Below, piece after piece: positions 49,230 to 59,162 of a stretch of 64,000 nt of DNA. Position 1 is the stretch's first letter. Every line of letters begins with the position of its first letter. The position numbers and the translations under genes were made by a program. The stretch spans positions 1-64,000 of the forward strand of contig NZ_VITV01000020.1 of NCBI RefSeq assembly GCF_007828035.1, written 5' to 3'. Source of the stretch: Nitrospirillum amazonense. Lineage in GTDB: Bacteria > Pseudomonadota > Alphaproteobacteria > Azospirillales > Azospirillaceae. The notes below the pieces were generated by a model that saw only the letters and a program-made list of their open reading frames with translations, was not told where the DNA came from and did not search any database.

Positions 49230-49365
49230 TAGAAAGGCGCCGGGCCCCGGGGATCACCGGTACCGGTCGGGTGTTGAAACTGTACTGCCCCGCCGTGACA
49301 CCCATCACTGCATCCGCCCCCGTCCCCGACAGACTGTCCTGACACACGAAGAGATCAACAAGGCC

Positions 49366-50019
49366 ATGACCAACATGCTGACGCGCCGCACCCTTTTGCT
49401 CGGCACCGCCACGATGGGCCTTGCCCTGTCCCTGGGCTTGCCGTTCGCCACCCCCGCCCAAGCCGCCGCGGATGCCGGTGCCGCCGTGAAGTTCGTCCAG
49501 GGCCTGGGCGACAAGGCCATCGGCGTCCTGTCCAAGCCTGGCGCCTCGAAGGCGGAGATCCAGTCCACCTTCAACCAGCTGCTGCAGCAGAACTTCGACC
49601 TGCAGACCATCGGCCGCTTTGTCCTGGGCCGCTACTGGAACGTCGCCAACGACGCCCAGCGCCAGGAATACATGAAGCTGTTCCAGACCATGATCGTCTC
49701 GGTCTATTCCGAGCGCTTCAGCCAGTACGCGGGCGAGACCTTCAAGGTCGGCGCCGCGCAGCCGGATGGCGAGAAGGATGCCATCGTCAATAGCCAGGTG
49801 GTCCGTTCCAACGGACCGGCGGTGAACGTCGACTGGCGACTGCGGTCCAAGGACGGCAGCTTCCGCATCATCGACGTGGTGGTGGAAAACGTCAGCATGA
49901 GCCTGACCCAGCGGTCAGAGTTCGCGTCGGTGATCGAAAGCCATGGCGGCGACTTCAACGCCCTGCTGGAAGCCCTGCGCGACCGGATTCAGAAGGCCAA
50001 CGCCGGCGTGGCCCAGTAA
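49366..50019 (+). CDS. mlaC: MlaC-type periplasmic phospholipid-binding protein
   Basis: This 217-residue MlaC (Ttg2D/toluene-tolerance family) protein shuttles phospholipid between MlaA and the inner-membrane MlaFEDB complex. A twin-arginine-like signal (RRTLLLGTATMGLALSLG, cut after ATPAQA) is followed by the mature domain with FDLQTIGRFVLGRYWN, then SVYSERFSQYAGETF and DWRLRSKDGSFRIIDVVVENVS, split by strands. It lies directly downstream of mlaA on the same strand and is closed by a strong terminator. The RR in the signal suggests possible Tat export, though both Arg lie early. Confidence 0.93.
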   Translation: MTNMLTRRTLLLGTATMGLALSLGLPFATPAQAAADAGAAVKFVQGLGDKAIGVLSKPGASKAEIQSTFNQLLQQNFDLQTIGRFVLGRYWNVANDAQRQEYMKLFQTMIVSVYSERFSQYAGETFKVGAAQPDGEKDAIVNSQVVRSNGPAVNVDWRLRSKDGSFRIIDVVVENVSMSLTQRSEFASVIESHGGDFNALLEALRDRIQKANAGVAQ

Positions 50020-50050
50020 AGGCCGGCACCCGAGAGAATTGGCAGTTGGA

Positions 50051-50092
50051 ATGGCGTCCCGGGGGAACGACCCCGGGACGCCATTTTCTTTT
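50051..50092 (+). terminator. Strong rho-independent terminator after mlaC
   Basis: A 14-bp perfect stem (50051-50064 with 50071-50084) with a 6-base loop is followed by TTTCTTTT. It lies 31 bases after the mlaC stop. Confidence 0.9.
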
Positions 50093-50118
50093 GACGCCGG
50101 GCGCCGTAGCCTCCCGTC

Positions 50119-50898
50119 ATGCTGAGGGAATGGATCGCCAGCCGGCTGACGCTCTGCCCGCCCGCCGCCCGGCGGCTGGGCTACCATCACGAGTCCGCCG
50201 CCATCACGGCGCGGGCCCGGCGCCAGCGCGCCGCGTGGGCATTCCATCTGGCCAACAGCCACCGCACGGTGGCGCAGGCGGCACAACGCTTCGGCCGGGG
50301 CGGCACACTGCTGGTGCTGGGGTCCGGGCCGTTGCTGGACCTGCCGCTGGACATCCTGACGCCCCGCTTCGGCCACATCGTCCTGGCCGACATCGCCCAC
50401 GGGCCGGAAGCCCGCTGGCGTGCCTGGCGCGACACCAAAATCACGCTGGACCTGGTGGACCTGACGGGGACGGCGGCCGACATCGTCGCCGGCCGGCCGC
50501 TGAAGCCCCATTGCGACGCGTACGTCGATACCGCGCCGGACCTGGTTCTTTCCCTGAACTTGGCCTCGCAGCTGCCGCTGGCGGCGCGCGGCCTGGTGGC
50601 GGCGCAGGAAGGGGAAACGGCGGCCGATGCCCTGGCGGCGGACATCGTGCGGGCACACCTGGACCATGTCGCGCGCCTGGCCGCGCCCTGCCTGATCCTG
50701 GCGGATATCGAGCGGCGTTGGCTGAACGGCCAAGGCCGCATCCAAAGGGTCGAGGACCCCTTGTTCGGCCTGACACTGCCGGGGGAGCCCCTGGCCACTT
50801 GGCCATGGACCGTGGCACCCGCCGGTGAAATCACCCGCGACAAAGGCTTCGAGACCACCGTGGCGGCCCACCTGCTGCCGGCCCCCCCTCCGCCTTAA
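50119..50898 (+). CDS. Unassigned Rossmann-like protein (possible methyltransferase fold)
   Basis: This 259-residue cytoplasmic protein was not identified. A glycine-containing loop (GTLLVLGSGPLLDLPL, about 62-77), then HIVLADIAH and a Leu-rich strand-helix series (LVLSLNLASQLPL), resemble a class I SAM-dependent methyltransferase fold. It lacks a diagnostic motif for any subfamily, and the motif I glycines are incomplete. The C-terminus ends in a Pro run. It is preceded by the mlaC terminator and followed by the sigma-factor operon, so it is transcribed alone. Confidence 0.6.
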   Translation: MLREWIASRLTLCPPAARRLGYHHESAAITARARRQRAAWAFHLANSHRTVAQAAQRFGRGGTLLVLGSGPLLDLPLDILTPRFGHIVLADIAHGPEARWRAWRDTKITLDLVDLTGTAADIVAGRPLKPHCDAYVDTAPDLVLSLNLASQLPLAARGLVAAQEGETAADALAADIVRAHLDHVARLAAPCLILADIERRWLNGQGRIQRVEDPLFGLTLPGEPLATWPWTVAPAGEITRDKGFETTVAAHLLPAPPPP

Positions 50899-50989
50899 GG
50901 CCGGGTCATGAGAATGTCACGCGCCGGAGGTCGCAAATGGTGGCGGTTGGTGATAGAGGCCGCGCCATCGAGGGCCAAAGGCGCACGCC

Positions 50990-51505
50990 ATGACCGAGGA
51001 TTCGCTTCCAGAACGCACCAGCCTTTACCGGTTCATCATGCGCCGCGTGGGTGATCCCTGGGTCAGCGAAGACCTGGTGCAGGAAACCTTCATCCGCCTG
51101 TTCACCTACCGGCTGAAAAGCACGGTGGGCGACAGCGCCGCCCTATGCTTCCGCATCGCCCAGAATCTGGTGCGCGATCATTTCCGCGCCAGCCGCCGGG
51201 CCTCCACCGAGGAGTTGGGCGACGACCTGGCCTGCGACGCGCCCCGGGCGGAAGAGGTGATCATGCATCGTCAGCGCGTCGCCGCCTTTCAACGGGCGCT
51301 GGATGCCATGCCGCCCCTGCGCCGCGAGGTCTTCATCCGGCGCCGCCTAAAAGGGGAAAGCCTGCGCGATATCGCCCAGACGCTGGACATCAGCGAGGCG
51401 GCGGCTGAAAAACATGTGGTGCGCGCCTTGGAATGGCTGCATCAGGAGATGTCCCGCAGTGAGCGCGCGCGCCCCCGCGCCACGCGGCAGGAGGAATTGC
51501 CGTGA
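50990..51505 (+). CDS. FecI-type ECF RNA polymerase sigma factor
   Basis: This 171-residue ECF sigma factor has region 2 in WVSEDLVQETFIRLF (about 23-37) and region 4 in LPEREVF-type text (here MPPLRREVFIRR, then GESLRDIAQTLDISEAAAEKHVVRAL). It closely resembles FecI, which activates outer-membrane transport genes after signal relay. It is followed by overlapping fecR, so the anti-sigma factor is co-translated. Its likely targets are the receptor and phosphatase genes downstream. Confidence 0.92.
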   Translation: MTEDSLPERTSLYRFIMRRVGDPWVSEDLVQETFIRLFTYRLKSTVGDSAALCFRIAQNLVRDHFRASRRASTEELGDDLACDAPRAEEVIMHRQRVAAFQRALDAMPPLRREVFIRRRLKGESLRDIAQTLDISEAAAEKHVVRALEWLHQEMSRSERARPRATRQEELP

Positions 51506-52488
51506 TGGCCGAGCGTCGCGATGTCTGGAGCCCCAGCCCGGTGGAAGAGGCGGCCCGCTGGGCCCTGCGCCGTGCCGACGCGCCCCTGACGCCGGAGGAG
51601 GAAGCCGCCTTCCAGGCCTGGCTGGCGGCCGACCCAGGCCATCGCGACAGCTATCAAGCGCTGCACGCTACCCTGGAGGACCCAGCCCTGACCGAGGCGA
51701 TGGCCGGCCTGGACGCCGCACGACGCGCGGCCCGCCAACCCAAGTCCAATGACGACCGTCGGGTGCGGCGCCTGCTGCCCGGCCTGGCTCTGGCGGCCTG
51801 CGCCGCGCTGGCGCTGGTTGTTGTCTGGCCCAACGTCGACCGCTACATGGCGACACCGCTGCGCTATGAGACGGCCGGTGGCCAAGGCCGCACTGTCACC
51901 CTGCCCGATGGCACGGCCCTGAACCTCAACGGGGATACGGTGGTTGAGGCGCGCCTGGGCCACGGCCATCGCTGGCTGACCCTGAGCCGGGGCGAAGCCT
52001 ATTTCGACGTGGCGCACGACAGCGACCGGCCCTTTGAAATCGAGGCCGGCGGCCGCGCCGCCATCACCGTGCTGGGTACCGCCTTCGACGTCGATCTGAC
52101 GCGCGACGTGGTTGAATTGTCGGTCTATCGCGGCCGGGTGCGCTTCACCGCCGCCGGCGCCGGCACGGGCCGGGAACTGACGGCCGGCCAGCGCGCCGCC
52201 GTGCACAACGGCCAGCTCCAGGCTCTGGCGGACTTCAACCCCGCCGCCGAAGACTGGCGCCAAGGCTGGCTGGAGACGGAAGGCATCACCCTGGGCCGGC
52301 TGGCGGAGCGGCTGAGCCGCCGCAGCCCGTTGCCCATCGTGCTGACCGACAGCCGCCTGGCGACGCGTCAGGTTTCCGGCCGCTTCCGCCTGGATGATCC
52401 GGCGCGGCTGCTGGGCACGCTGGGCCGGGTGCATGGCTTCACCGTGGATCGGCAGGCCGACCGACTGCTGTTGGTTCCCGCGGCCTGA
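51505..52488 (+). CDS. FecR-family anti-sigma factor / signal transducer
   Basis: This FecR-type protein of about 327 residues spans the inner membrane. The N-terminal cytoplasmic domain binds the sigma factor (EEAARWALRRADAPLTPEEEAAF, typical of the DUF4880 region, then AWLAADPGHRDSY). One transmembrane helix lies near 88-105. The periplasmic FecR domain carries VTLPDGTALNLNGDT, RGEAYFDV and GTAFDVDL. The C-terminal segment (GITLGRLAERLSRRSPLPI) contacts the receptor's STN domain. The start overlaps the sigma stop (GTGATG), with GTG one codon earlier as the alternative. It relays ligand binding from the receptor to the sigma factor. Confidence 0.93.
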   Translation: MAERRDVWSPSPVEEAARWALRRADAPLTPEEEAAFQAWLAADPGHRDSYQALHATLEDPALTEAMAGLDAARRAARQPKSNDDRRVRRLLPGLALAACAALALVVVWPNVDRYMATPLRYETAGGQGRTVTLPDGTALNLNGDTVVEARLGHGHRWLTLSRGEAYFDVAHDSDRPFEIEAGGRAAITVLGTAFDVDLTRDVVELSVYRGRVRFTAAGAGTGRELTAGQRAAVHNGQLQALADFNPAAEDWRQGWLETEGITLGRLAERLSRRSPLPIVLTDSRLATRQVSGRFRLDDPARLLGTLGRVHGFTVDRQADRLLLVPAA

Positions 52489-52611
52489 GTCTCCGAGCCC
52501 CGCGTCTTATAAGCTTCATAAAATTCGATGTCCGGTTTCGAGGCCTCCGGTCGTCTTCCGGCCCGAGGTCGCGCCCACGGGGGGACGCGGCCACGGGATT
52601 TGGGGACAAGA

Positions 52612-55548
52612 ATGAAGAACCTGGACACGCCGCTCACCGGCACCCTGCGCCGCTTGCGCGCCTCGGCCTCCGCCCTGGCGCTGGCCACGGCCGCCCTGAC
52701 CGCCACGGCGCCGGCCGCCCCGGCGGCACAAAGCTTGACGCAATTCATCATCGCCGCGGGCGACCTGCGTGGCGCCCTCAACGCCTTTTCCCGCGCCACC
52801 GGCATGCAGGTGCTGGCCGACCCGGCGCTGCTGGACGGCAAGCGCACCGGCGGCCTCAACGGCGCCTTCAGCACCTCGGATGCGCTGGGCCGCCTGCTGG
52901 CCGGCACTGGGCTGGACTACACGCTGGATGGCGACAGCGTCGTGCTGAAGATGGGGGCCACCAAAGCCGCGACCGCCGCCCCGGCGGCCACCGCGCCCGC
53001 CGGCAGCCTGGCGGCCGCCGACGCCAGCCCGTTGGAGGAGATCGTCGTCACCGGCTTCGCCGGCAGCGTCACCCGCGCCTTGGATACCAAGCGCCAGGCG
53101 GACAACGTGGTGGACGCCATTTCGGCTGAGGATATCGGCAAGTTCCCCAGCCAGAACGTGGCCGAGGCCATGCAGCACATCCCGGGCGTCACCATCTCCC
53201 GCGACCGGGGCGAGGGCCTGTTCGTTCGCATTCGCGGCCTGGGGCCCGATTTCGAGGTCACCACCCTGAACGGCCGCAGCATGGCGGTGAACGAGAACGT
53301 GCGCGACAGCGGCCAGTCGGGACGCAACTTCCGCTTCGACACCCTGCCGTCGGAGCTGGTGTCGGGCATCGAGGTGGTGAAAAGCCCCCTTGCCAGCCAG
53401 GATGAGGGCGCCATCGGCGGCCTGGTGAACATCCGCACCTTTCGCCCGCTGGAGCTGGGCGACCTGACCTTCACCGGCTCCGCCAGCGGCAGCTACGCCC
53501 AGCTGGCCGACGCCGCCGACCCTCACGTCTCCGGCCTGACCAGCTGGAACAACGACGCCAAGACCTTCGGCGTCCTGCTGGCTGCGGTGTATGACGAACG
53601 CACGGTGCGCCAGGATCGCGTGCTGGGCAGCAACTGGACCCTTTACCCCAACGGCATCGACACCAACGGCGACGGCAAGGCCGACAGCGGCGCGGTCATC
53701 GACGCCAGCGGCGTGCGCCCGACCCTGGAAATGCAGCACAGCCGCCGCGTGGGCATGAACGCGGCGGCGCAGTGGGCGCCGAATGACAATCTGGAAGTCG
53801 GGCTGGACGTGCTGTTCACCCGGTTGAACATGCACTACGACGAGAAGACCTACTCCGCCGACTGGACCATATCCAAGGCGGTGCCGGGCAGCGTGTCCAT
53901 CCGGGATGGCGCTATTGTGGCGGCGACCGCGCCGGTCAGCGTGCAGATCGGGCGCGAGGAGTCCGACCTGCTGCACACCAACTACCAGGTAGGCCTGAAC
54001 GGCAAATACCGCATCGACGGCTGGACCCTGTCGGCCGACGGCGCCTACAACCGCGCCGACAGCGGCACGCCCACGCCCATCCGCCGGTCCCGCATCCTGG
54101 GGTCCGCCGGCCAAGTCAGCTTCAGCATGCCGTCGTCGGACGATGGCGTGCCCAGCCTGAACTATCTGACCGCCGACCTGAACTCCATCACCCTGCTGCC
54201 GGGCCGCCGCCTGGAATGGCGCACCGAGAATGCCAAGGACACCGAAGGCGCCATCCAATTCGATGCGGAGCATGACCTGGACTGGGGGCCCTTCTCCAAA
54301 ATCCAGATGGGCGCCAAGTACCGCGACCGGGGCCGCGACTACGACCGCCGCGACCTGACCATCACCCAGAACATCGCCGGCCAGTACTTCCCCGCCAGCT
54401 ATTACGACAGCTTCCCGGTCAGCGGCTTCCTGGCCGACGCCTCCGGCACCCTGCCCCGCACCTGGCTGGTGCCCGACACCAGCGCCTTCTACAGCCGCAT
54501 GGATCCCAACCTGGTGAACCAGCCGCTGACCGCCGCCGACCAGCGCAATTCCTACAAGGTGACGGAAACCATCGGCGCCGGCTACGTCATGACCAGCCTG
54601 TCCACCACCCTGTTCGGTTTGCCCCTGCGCGGCGACGCCGGCGTGCGCGTCACCAACACCGACCAGACGTCCAGCGGCAGCGCCACCAGCGGCACCAAGG
54701 CCATCCCGGTGCGGTACGAGCGCATCTACACCAACGCCCTGCCCTCGGCCAACCTGGTGCTGGAGCTGCAGCCCGACGTGCAGCTGCACCTGGCGGCGTC
54801 CAAGGTCATCACCCGGCCGTCGCTGTCCAGCCTGGGCCCGCAGATCACGCTGAACTCCTCCAACACCATCTTCACCGCCACCGGCGGCAACCCGCAGCTG
54901 CGCCCGTACGAGGCCTGGCAGTACGACGCCTCGGCCGAGTGGTACTTCACCCGCAGCAGCGCGCTGATCGCCGACTTCTTCTACAAGGACATCAGCACCT
55001 TCACCTTCAACCAGGTGACCCCGCTGGTGGTGGACGGGCAGAGCTATCTGCTGACCGCCCCCGTCAACGGCGGCGGCGCCCATGTCATCGGCGGCGAGCT
55101 GGCCTATCAGCAGCTGTTCACCTTTCTGCCCGCCCCCTTCGACGGCCTGGGCTTCCTGGCCAACCTCACCATCACCAACTCCGGGGCGACCTACCACGAC
55201 ATCACCACCGGCCGCTTCTTCGAGGCCGACCTGCCCGGTGTGGCCCGTCACAGCTACAACCTGACCGCCTTCTATGAGAAAGGCCCCATCGGCGTGCGCG
55301 CCGCCTACAGCTGGACGGGCAACATCCTGAACCAGGTGGGCACCAACGGCCTGTCCTCGGTCAACGATCGGGCCTTCGGCACCCTGGACCTGAACGCCAC
55401 CTACGCGGTGGACGACCACCTGACCCTGACGGCGGAGGCCATCAACGTCACCGGTGCGGCGCAGAGCCAGTATGTGAACAACGGCATCTTCGCGACATAC
55501 ACCGACTTCGGCCGCACCTTCCGGTTCGGCGTGCGGGCGAAGTATTGA
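52612..55548 (+). CDS. TonB-dependent receptor with N-terminal STN signalling domain
   Basis: This 978-residue outer-membrane receptor has a signal peptide (about 1-38) and then an STN/secretin-like domain (about 42-105: FIIAAGDLRGALNAFSRATG, GLDYTLDGDSVVLKMG). An Ala-rich linker and a TonB box at about 142-150 (EIVVTGFAG) follow, then a plug with ISAEDIGKFPSQNVAEAM and a barrel ending in VRAKY. The STN domain contacts FecR, so this is a transducer that induces its own operon when ligand binds. It is strongly similar over plug and barrel to the receptor at 34979. Its TGA overlaps the ATG of the phosphatase gene. Confidence 0.95.
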   Translation: MKNLDTPLTGTLRRLRASASALALATAALTATAPAAPAAQSLTQFIIAAGDLRGALNAFSRATGMQVLADPALLDGKRTGGLNGAFSTSDALGRLLAGTGLDYTLDGDSVVLKMGATKAATAAPAATAPAGSLAAADASPLEEIVVTGFAGSVTRALDTKRQADNVVDAISAEDIGKFPSQNVAEAMQHIPGVTISRDRGEGLFVRIRGLGPDFEVTTLNGRSMAVNENVRDSGQSGRNFRFDTLPSELVSGIEVVKSPLASQDEGAIGGLVNIRTFRPLELGDLTFTGSASGSYAQLADAADPHVSGLTSWNNDAKTFGVLLAAVYDERTVRQDRVLGSNWTLYPNGIDTNGDGKADSGAVIDASGVRPTLEMQHSRRVGMNAAAQWAPNDNLEVGLDVLFTRLNMHYDEKTYSADWTISKAVPGSVSIRDGAIVAATAPVSVQIGREESDLLHTNYQVGLNGKYRIDGWTLSADGAYNRADSGTPTPIRRSRILGSAGQVSFSMPSSDDGVPSLNYLTADLNSITLLPGRRLEWRTENAKDTEGAIQFDAEHDLDWGPFSKIQMGAKYRDRGRDYDRRDLTITQNIAGQYFPASYYDSFPVSGFLADASGTLPRTWLVPDTSAFYSRMDPNLVNQPLTAADQRNSYKVTETIGAGYVMTSLSTTLFGLPLRGDAGVRVTNTDQTSSGSATSGTKAIPVRYERIYTNALPSANLVLELQPDVQLHLAASKVITRPSLSSLGPQITLNSSNTIFTATGGNPQLRPYEAWQYDASAEWYFTRSSALIADFFYKDISTFTFNQVTPLVVDGQSYLLTAPVNGGGAHVIGGELAYQQLFTFLPAPFDGLGFLANLTITNSGATYHDITTGRFFEADLPGVARHSYNLTAFYEKGPIGVRAAYSWTGNILNQVGTNGLSSVNDRAFGTLDLNATYAVDDHLTLTAEAINVTGAAQSQYVNNGIFATYTDFGRTFRFGVRAKY

Positions 55549-56813
55549 TGCGCGGCAAGGCCCTGCTGCGGGGGCTGGCGGCGGCGATGCTGCTGCTGGC
55601 CCTGCCCGCCCGGCCGGAGGCGGCCGGGGCGGCAGAAGACCAGTTGGAACGGGTGGTCATCCTGACCCGGCACGGCATTCGCGCCGCCATGTCGACACCA
55701 GAGGAACTGGGCCGCTGGACGGCGGAGGCCTGGCCGGCCTTCGCCGTGCCGCCCGGCCACCTGACGGCCCACGGCTTCCAGGCAGCCAGCCTGTTCGGCG
55801 CCTATTATCGGGAGCACTACCGGGCGCTAGGCCTGCTGCCGACCGGGGACTGCGCCGCCGCCCAGGTGCACGCCAACCTGCCCCAGCGCACGGTGGAGAC
55901 GGGGCGGGCGCTGGCCGAACAGCTGTTGCCCGGTTGCCCCGCCCGCGTCGACACCGTGTCGACCAAGGCCGACCCGCTGTTCGATCCCGTGCCGGCGGGG
56001 GCCACGCATCTTGATCCCGACCTGGCCCTGGCCGCGGTGCGCGGGCGCATCGGCGACGCCACGGCCTGGACGGCGGCGCATGCCGACACGGTGGAGGCCC
56101 TGCAGCGCCTGCTGCTGAACTGCGCCCCGGCGGAATGCCACGCGCAGGCCCAGCCCGGTGGCAGGCTGGCCAGCCACCGGTTGTTGACCGACGTGCCGTC
56201 GTCGCTGGATCGGGGCCAGGGCGAGGACTGGCTAAGGTTGCAAAGCCCGCTGGCCACGGCGTCAGGCCTGACGGAAAGCCTGATCATGGCCTATGCCGAT
56301 GGGGCGCCGCTGACCAGCCTGCTGGGCGGGCGGGTGAACGCCGACGCGCTGAACCGCGCCGGCGCCGCGCATGCCGCCGACCTGGATGCCCGGCTGCGCA
56401 CGCCCTACATCGCCCGCGTGGGCGCCGGGCCGCTCGCCCGGCATCTGGTGGACCTGCTGGCCGGCGACGGCCCCGCCGTCACTGTGCTGGTGGGCCACGA
56501 CGGCACCCTCCTGCTGCTGGCCGGCCTGCTGCGCCTGGACTGGGTGCTGCCGGGCTATCAGCCCGACCAGGTGCCCCCGGGAGCAGCGCTGGTGTTGGAA
56601 CGCTGGCGCCGGGCGGACGGCCAAACCGTCATCCGCACCCGCTTCACGGCGCAAAGCCTGGACCAGCTGCGCGCCCTGGCGCCCCTGACGGAGGCCCAGC
56701 CACCCCTGTCGACACCCGTCTTCATCCCCGGGTGCAGCGAGGCCGGCCTAGCGATGGACTGCCCGCTGGAGCAATTACGCCGCCTAGTGGCGGATGCCAC
56801 GCGAGGCGAATGA
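55548..56813 (+). CDS. Secreted histidine acid phosphatase (phytase/glucose-1-phosphatase-like)
   Basis: This 421-residue histidine-acid-phosphatase-branch enzyme has a signal peptide (about 1-29), the catalytic RHGIRA at 41-46 (phospho-His42) and the proton-donor HD at His317/Asp318 (GHDGTL). Several Cys could form disulfides in the periplasm. Related AppA/Agp-type enzymes hydrolyse phytate, glucose-1-phosphate or other phosphate esters; the HDGTL form differs from the HDTN/HDSN of those two, so the substrate is open. Its ATG overlaps the stop of the TonB receptor (TGATG), which suggests joint production of a receptor and the enzyme that processes its ligand. Confidence 0.88.
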   Translation: MRGKALLRGLAAAMLLLALPARPEAAGAAEDQLERVVILTRHGIRAAMSTPEELGRWTAEAWPAFAVPPGHLTAHGFQAASLFGAYYREHYRALGLLPTGDCAAAQVHANLPQRTVETGRALAEQLLPGCPARVDTVSTKADPLFDPVPAGATHLDPDLALAAVRGRIGDATAWTAAHADTVEALQRLLLNCAPAECHAQAQPGGRLASHRLLTDVPSSLDRGQGEDWLRLQSPLATASGLTESLIMAYADGAPLTSLLGGRVNADALNRAGAAHAADLDARLRTPYIARVGAGPLARHLVDLLAGDGPAVTVLVGHDGTLLLLAGLLRLDWVLPGYQPDQVPPGAALVLERWRRADGQTVIRTRFTAQSLDQLRALAPLTEAQPPLSTPVFIPGCSEAGLAMDCPLEQLRRLVADATRGE

Positions 56814-56825
56814 GCCACCAACGAA

Positions 56826-56854
56826 AACGGGGAGCGGCGTGACCGCTCCCCGTT
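56826..56854. terminator. Bidirectional terminator between the phosphatase and ettA genes
   Basis: A 12-bp stem (56826-56837 with 56843-56854) with a 5-base loop lies between two convergent genes, 13 bases after the phosphatase stop and 25 after the ettA stop. On the minus strand it ends in TTTTCGTT. Confidence 0.75.
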
Positions 56855-56878
56855 CCCCATTCCACTGACCCTAGCCGC

Positions 56879-58555
<1,677 letters not shown>

Positions 58556-58678
58556 GGGCTGTCTCTTCACAAAGGGTGGCAACAAGGGCAGGGTCTGAAC
58601 CCAGCCGGCGACGCCTTTTACCCCACCATCCCACCCACGCGCAACGCGGGTGGCACGCATTCGAAAGCCTTAAACCCT

Positions 58679-59134
58679 ATGCTGGATATCTATGTCGACG
58701 CCGACGCCTGCCCCGTGAAGGAAGAGGTGTTCAAGGTGGCGGAGCGGTACCAGCTGAAGACCTACCTGGTCTCCAACGGCCCGCTGCGGGTGCCGCCGGG
58801 GGGCCTGGTGCAGCTGGTGGTGGTCAGCGACGGGTTCGACGCCGCCGACGATTGGATCGCCACCCATTGCGGCGTGGGCGACATCGTCATCACCGCCGAC
58901 ATCCCCCTGGCCGACCGCTGCCTGAAGGCCGGCAGCCGGGTGATCGGGCCCACCGGCCGCCCCTTCACCCCGCAATCCATCGGCACCGCCATCGCCACCC
59001 GCGCCCTGATGAGCGACCTGCGCGCCATGGGCGTGGTCCAGGGCGGCAACGCCCCCATGGCCAAGCGCGACAAGTCGCAGTTCCTACAGGCCCTGGACCA
59101 GGCGGTGAACGCCGTGAAGAAGATGGGCAAATAA
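58679..59134 (+). CDS. YaiI/YqxD (DUF188) family protein
   Basis: This 151-residue protein of the DUF188 family has YVDADACPVKEEVFKVAERY at the N-terminus and, near the end, the MAKRDKSQFLQALD helix; the middle includes ADIPLADRCLKAG. The fold resembles PIN-like nucleases: the acidic residues Asp6, Asp8 and a later ITADIPLADR Asp are in plausible positions. No activity has been clearly assigned to the family. It is divergent from ettA across a 123-base region. The next gene on the opposite strand is unrelated. Confidence 0.9.
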   Translation: MLDIYVDADACPVKEEVFKVAERYQLKTYLVSNGPLRVPPGGLVQLVVVSDGFDAADDWIATHCGVGDIVITADIPLADRCLKAGSRVIGPTGRPFTPQSIGTAIATRALMSDLRAMGVVQGGNAPMAKRDKSQFLQALDQAVNAVKKMGK

Positions 59135-59162
59135 GCGCCGCACCTTTCTGACTGCAATAGGA

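Noticed and set aside
49230-49290. Terminator after mlaA
   Set aside because: GC-rich complementary bits exist, but there is no clean stem with a T-run; mlaA and mlaC are more likely co-transcribed.
52516-55419. Long minus-strand frame opposite the STN receptor
   Set aside because: Mirror-image coding artefact; the plus strand has signal peptide, STN, TonB box and barrel.
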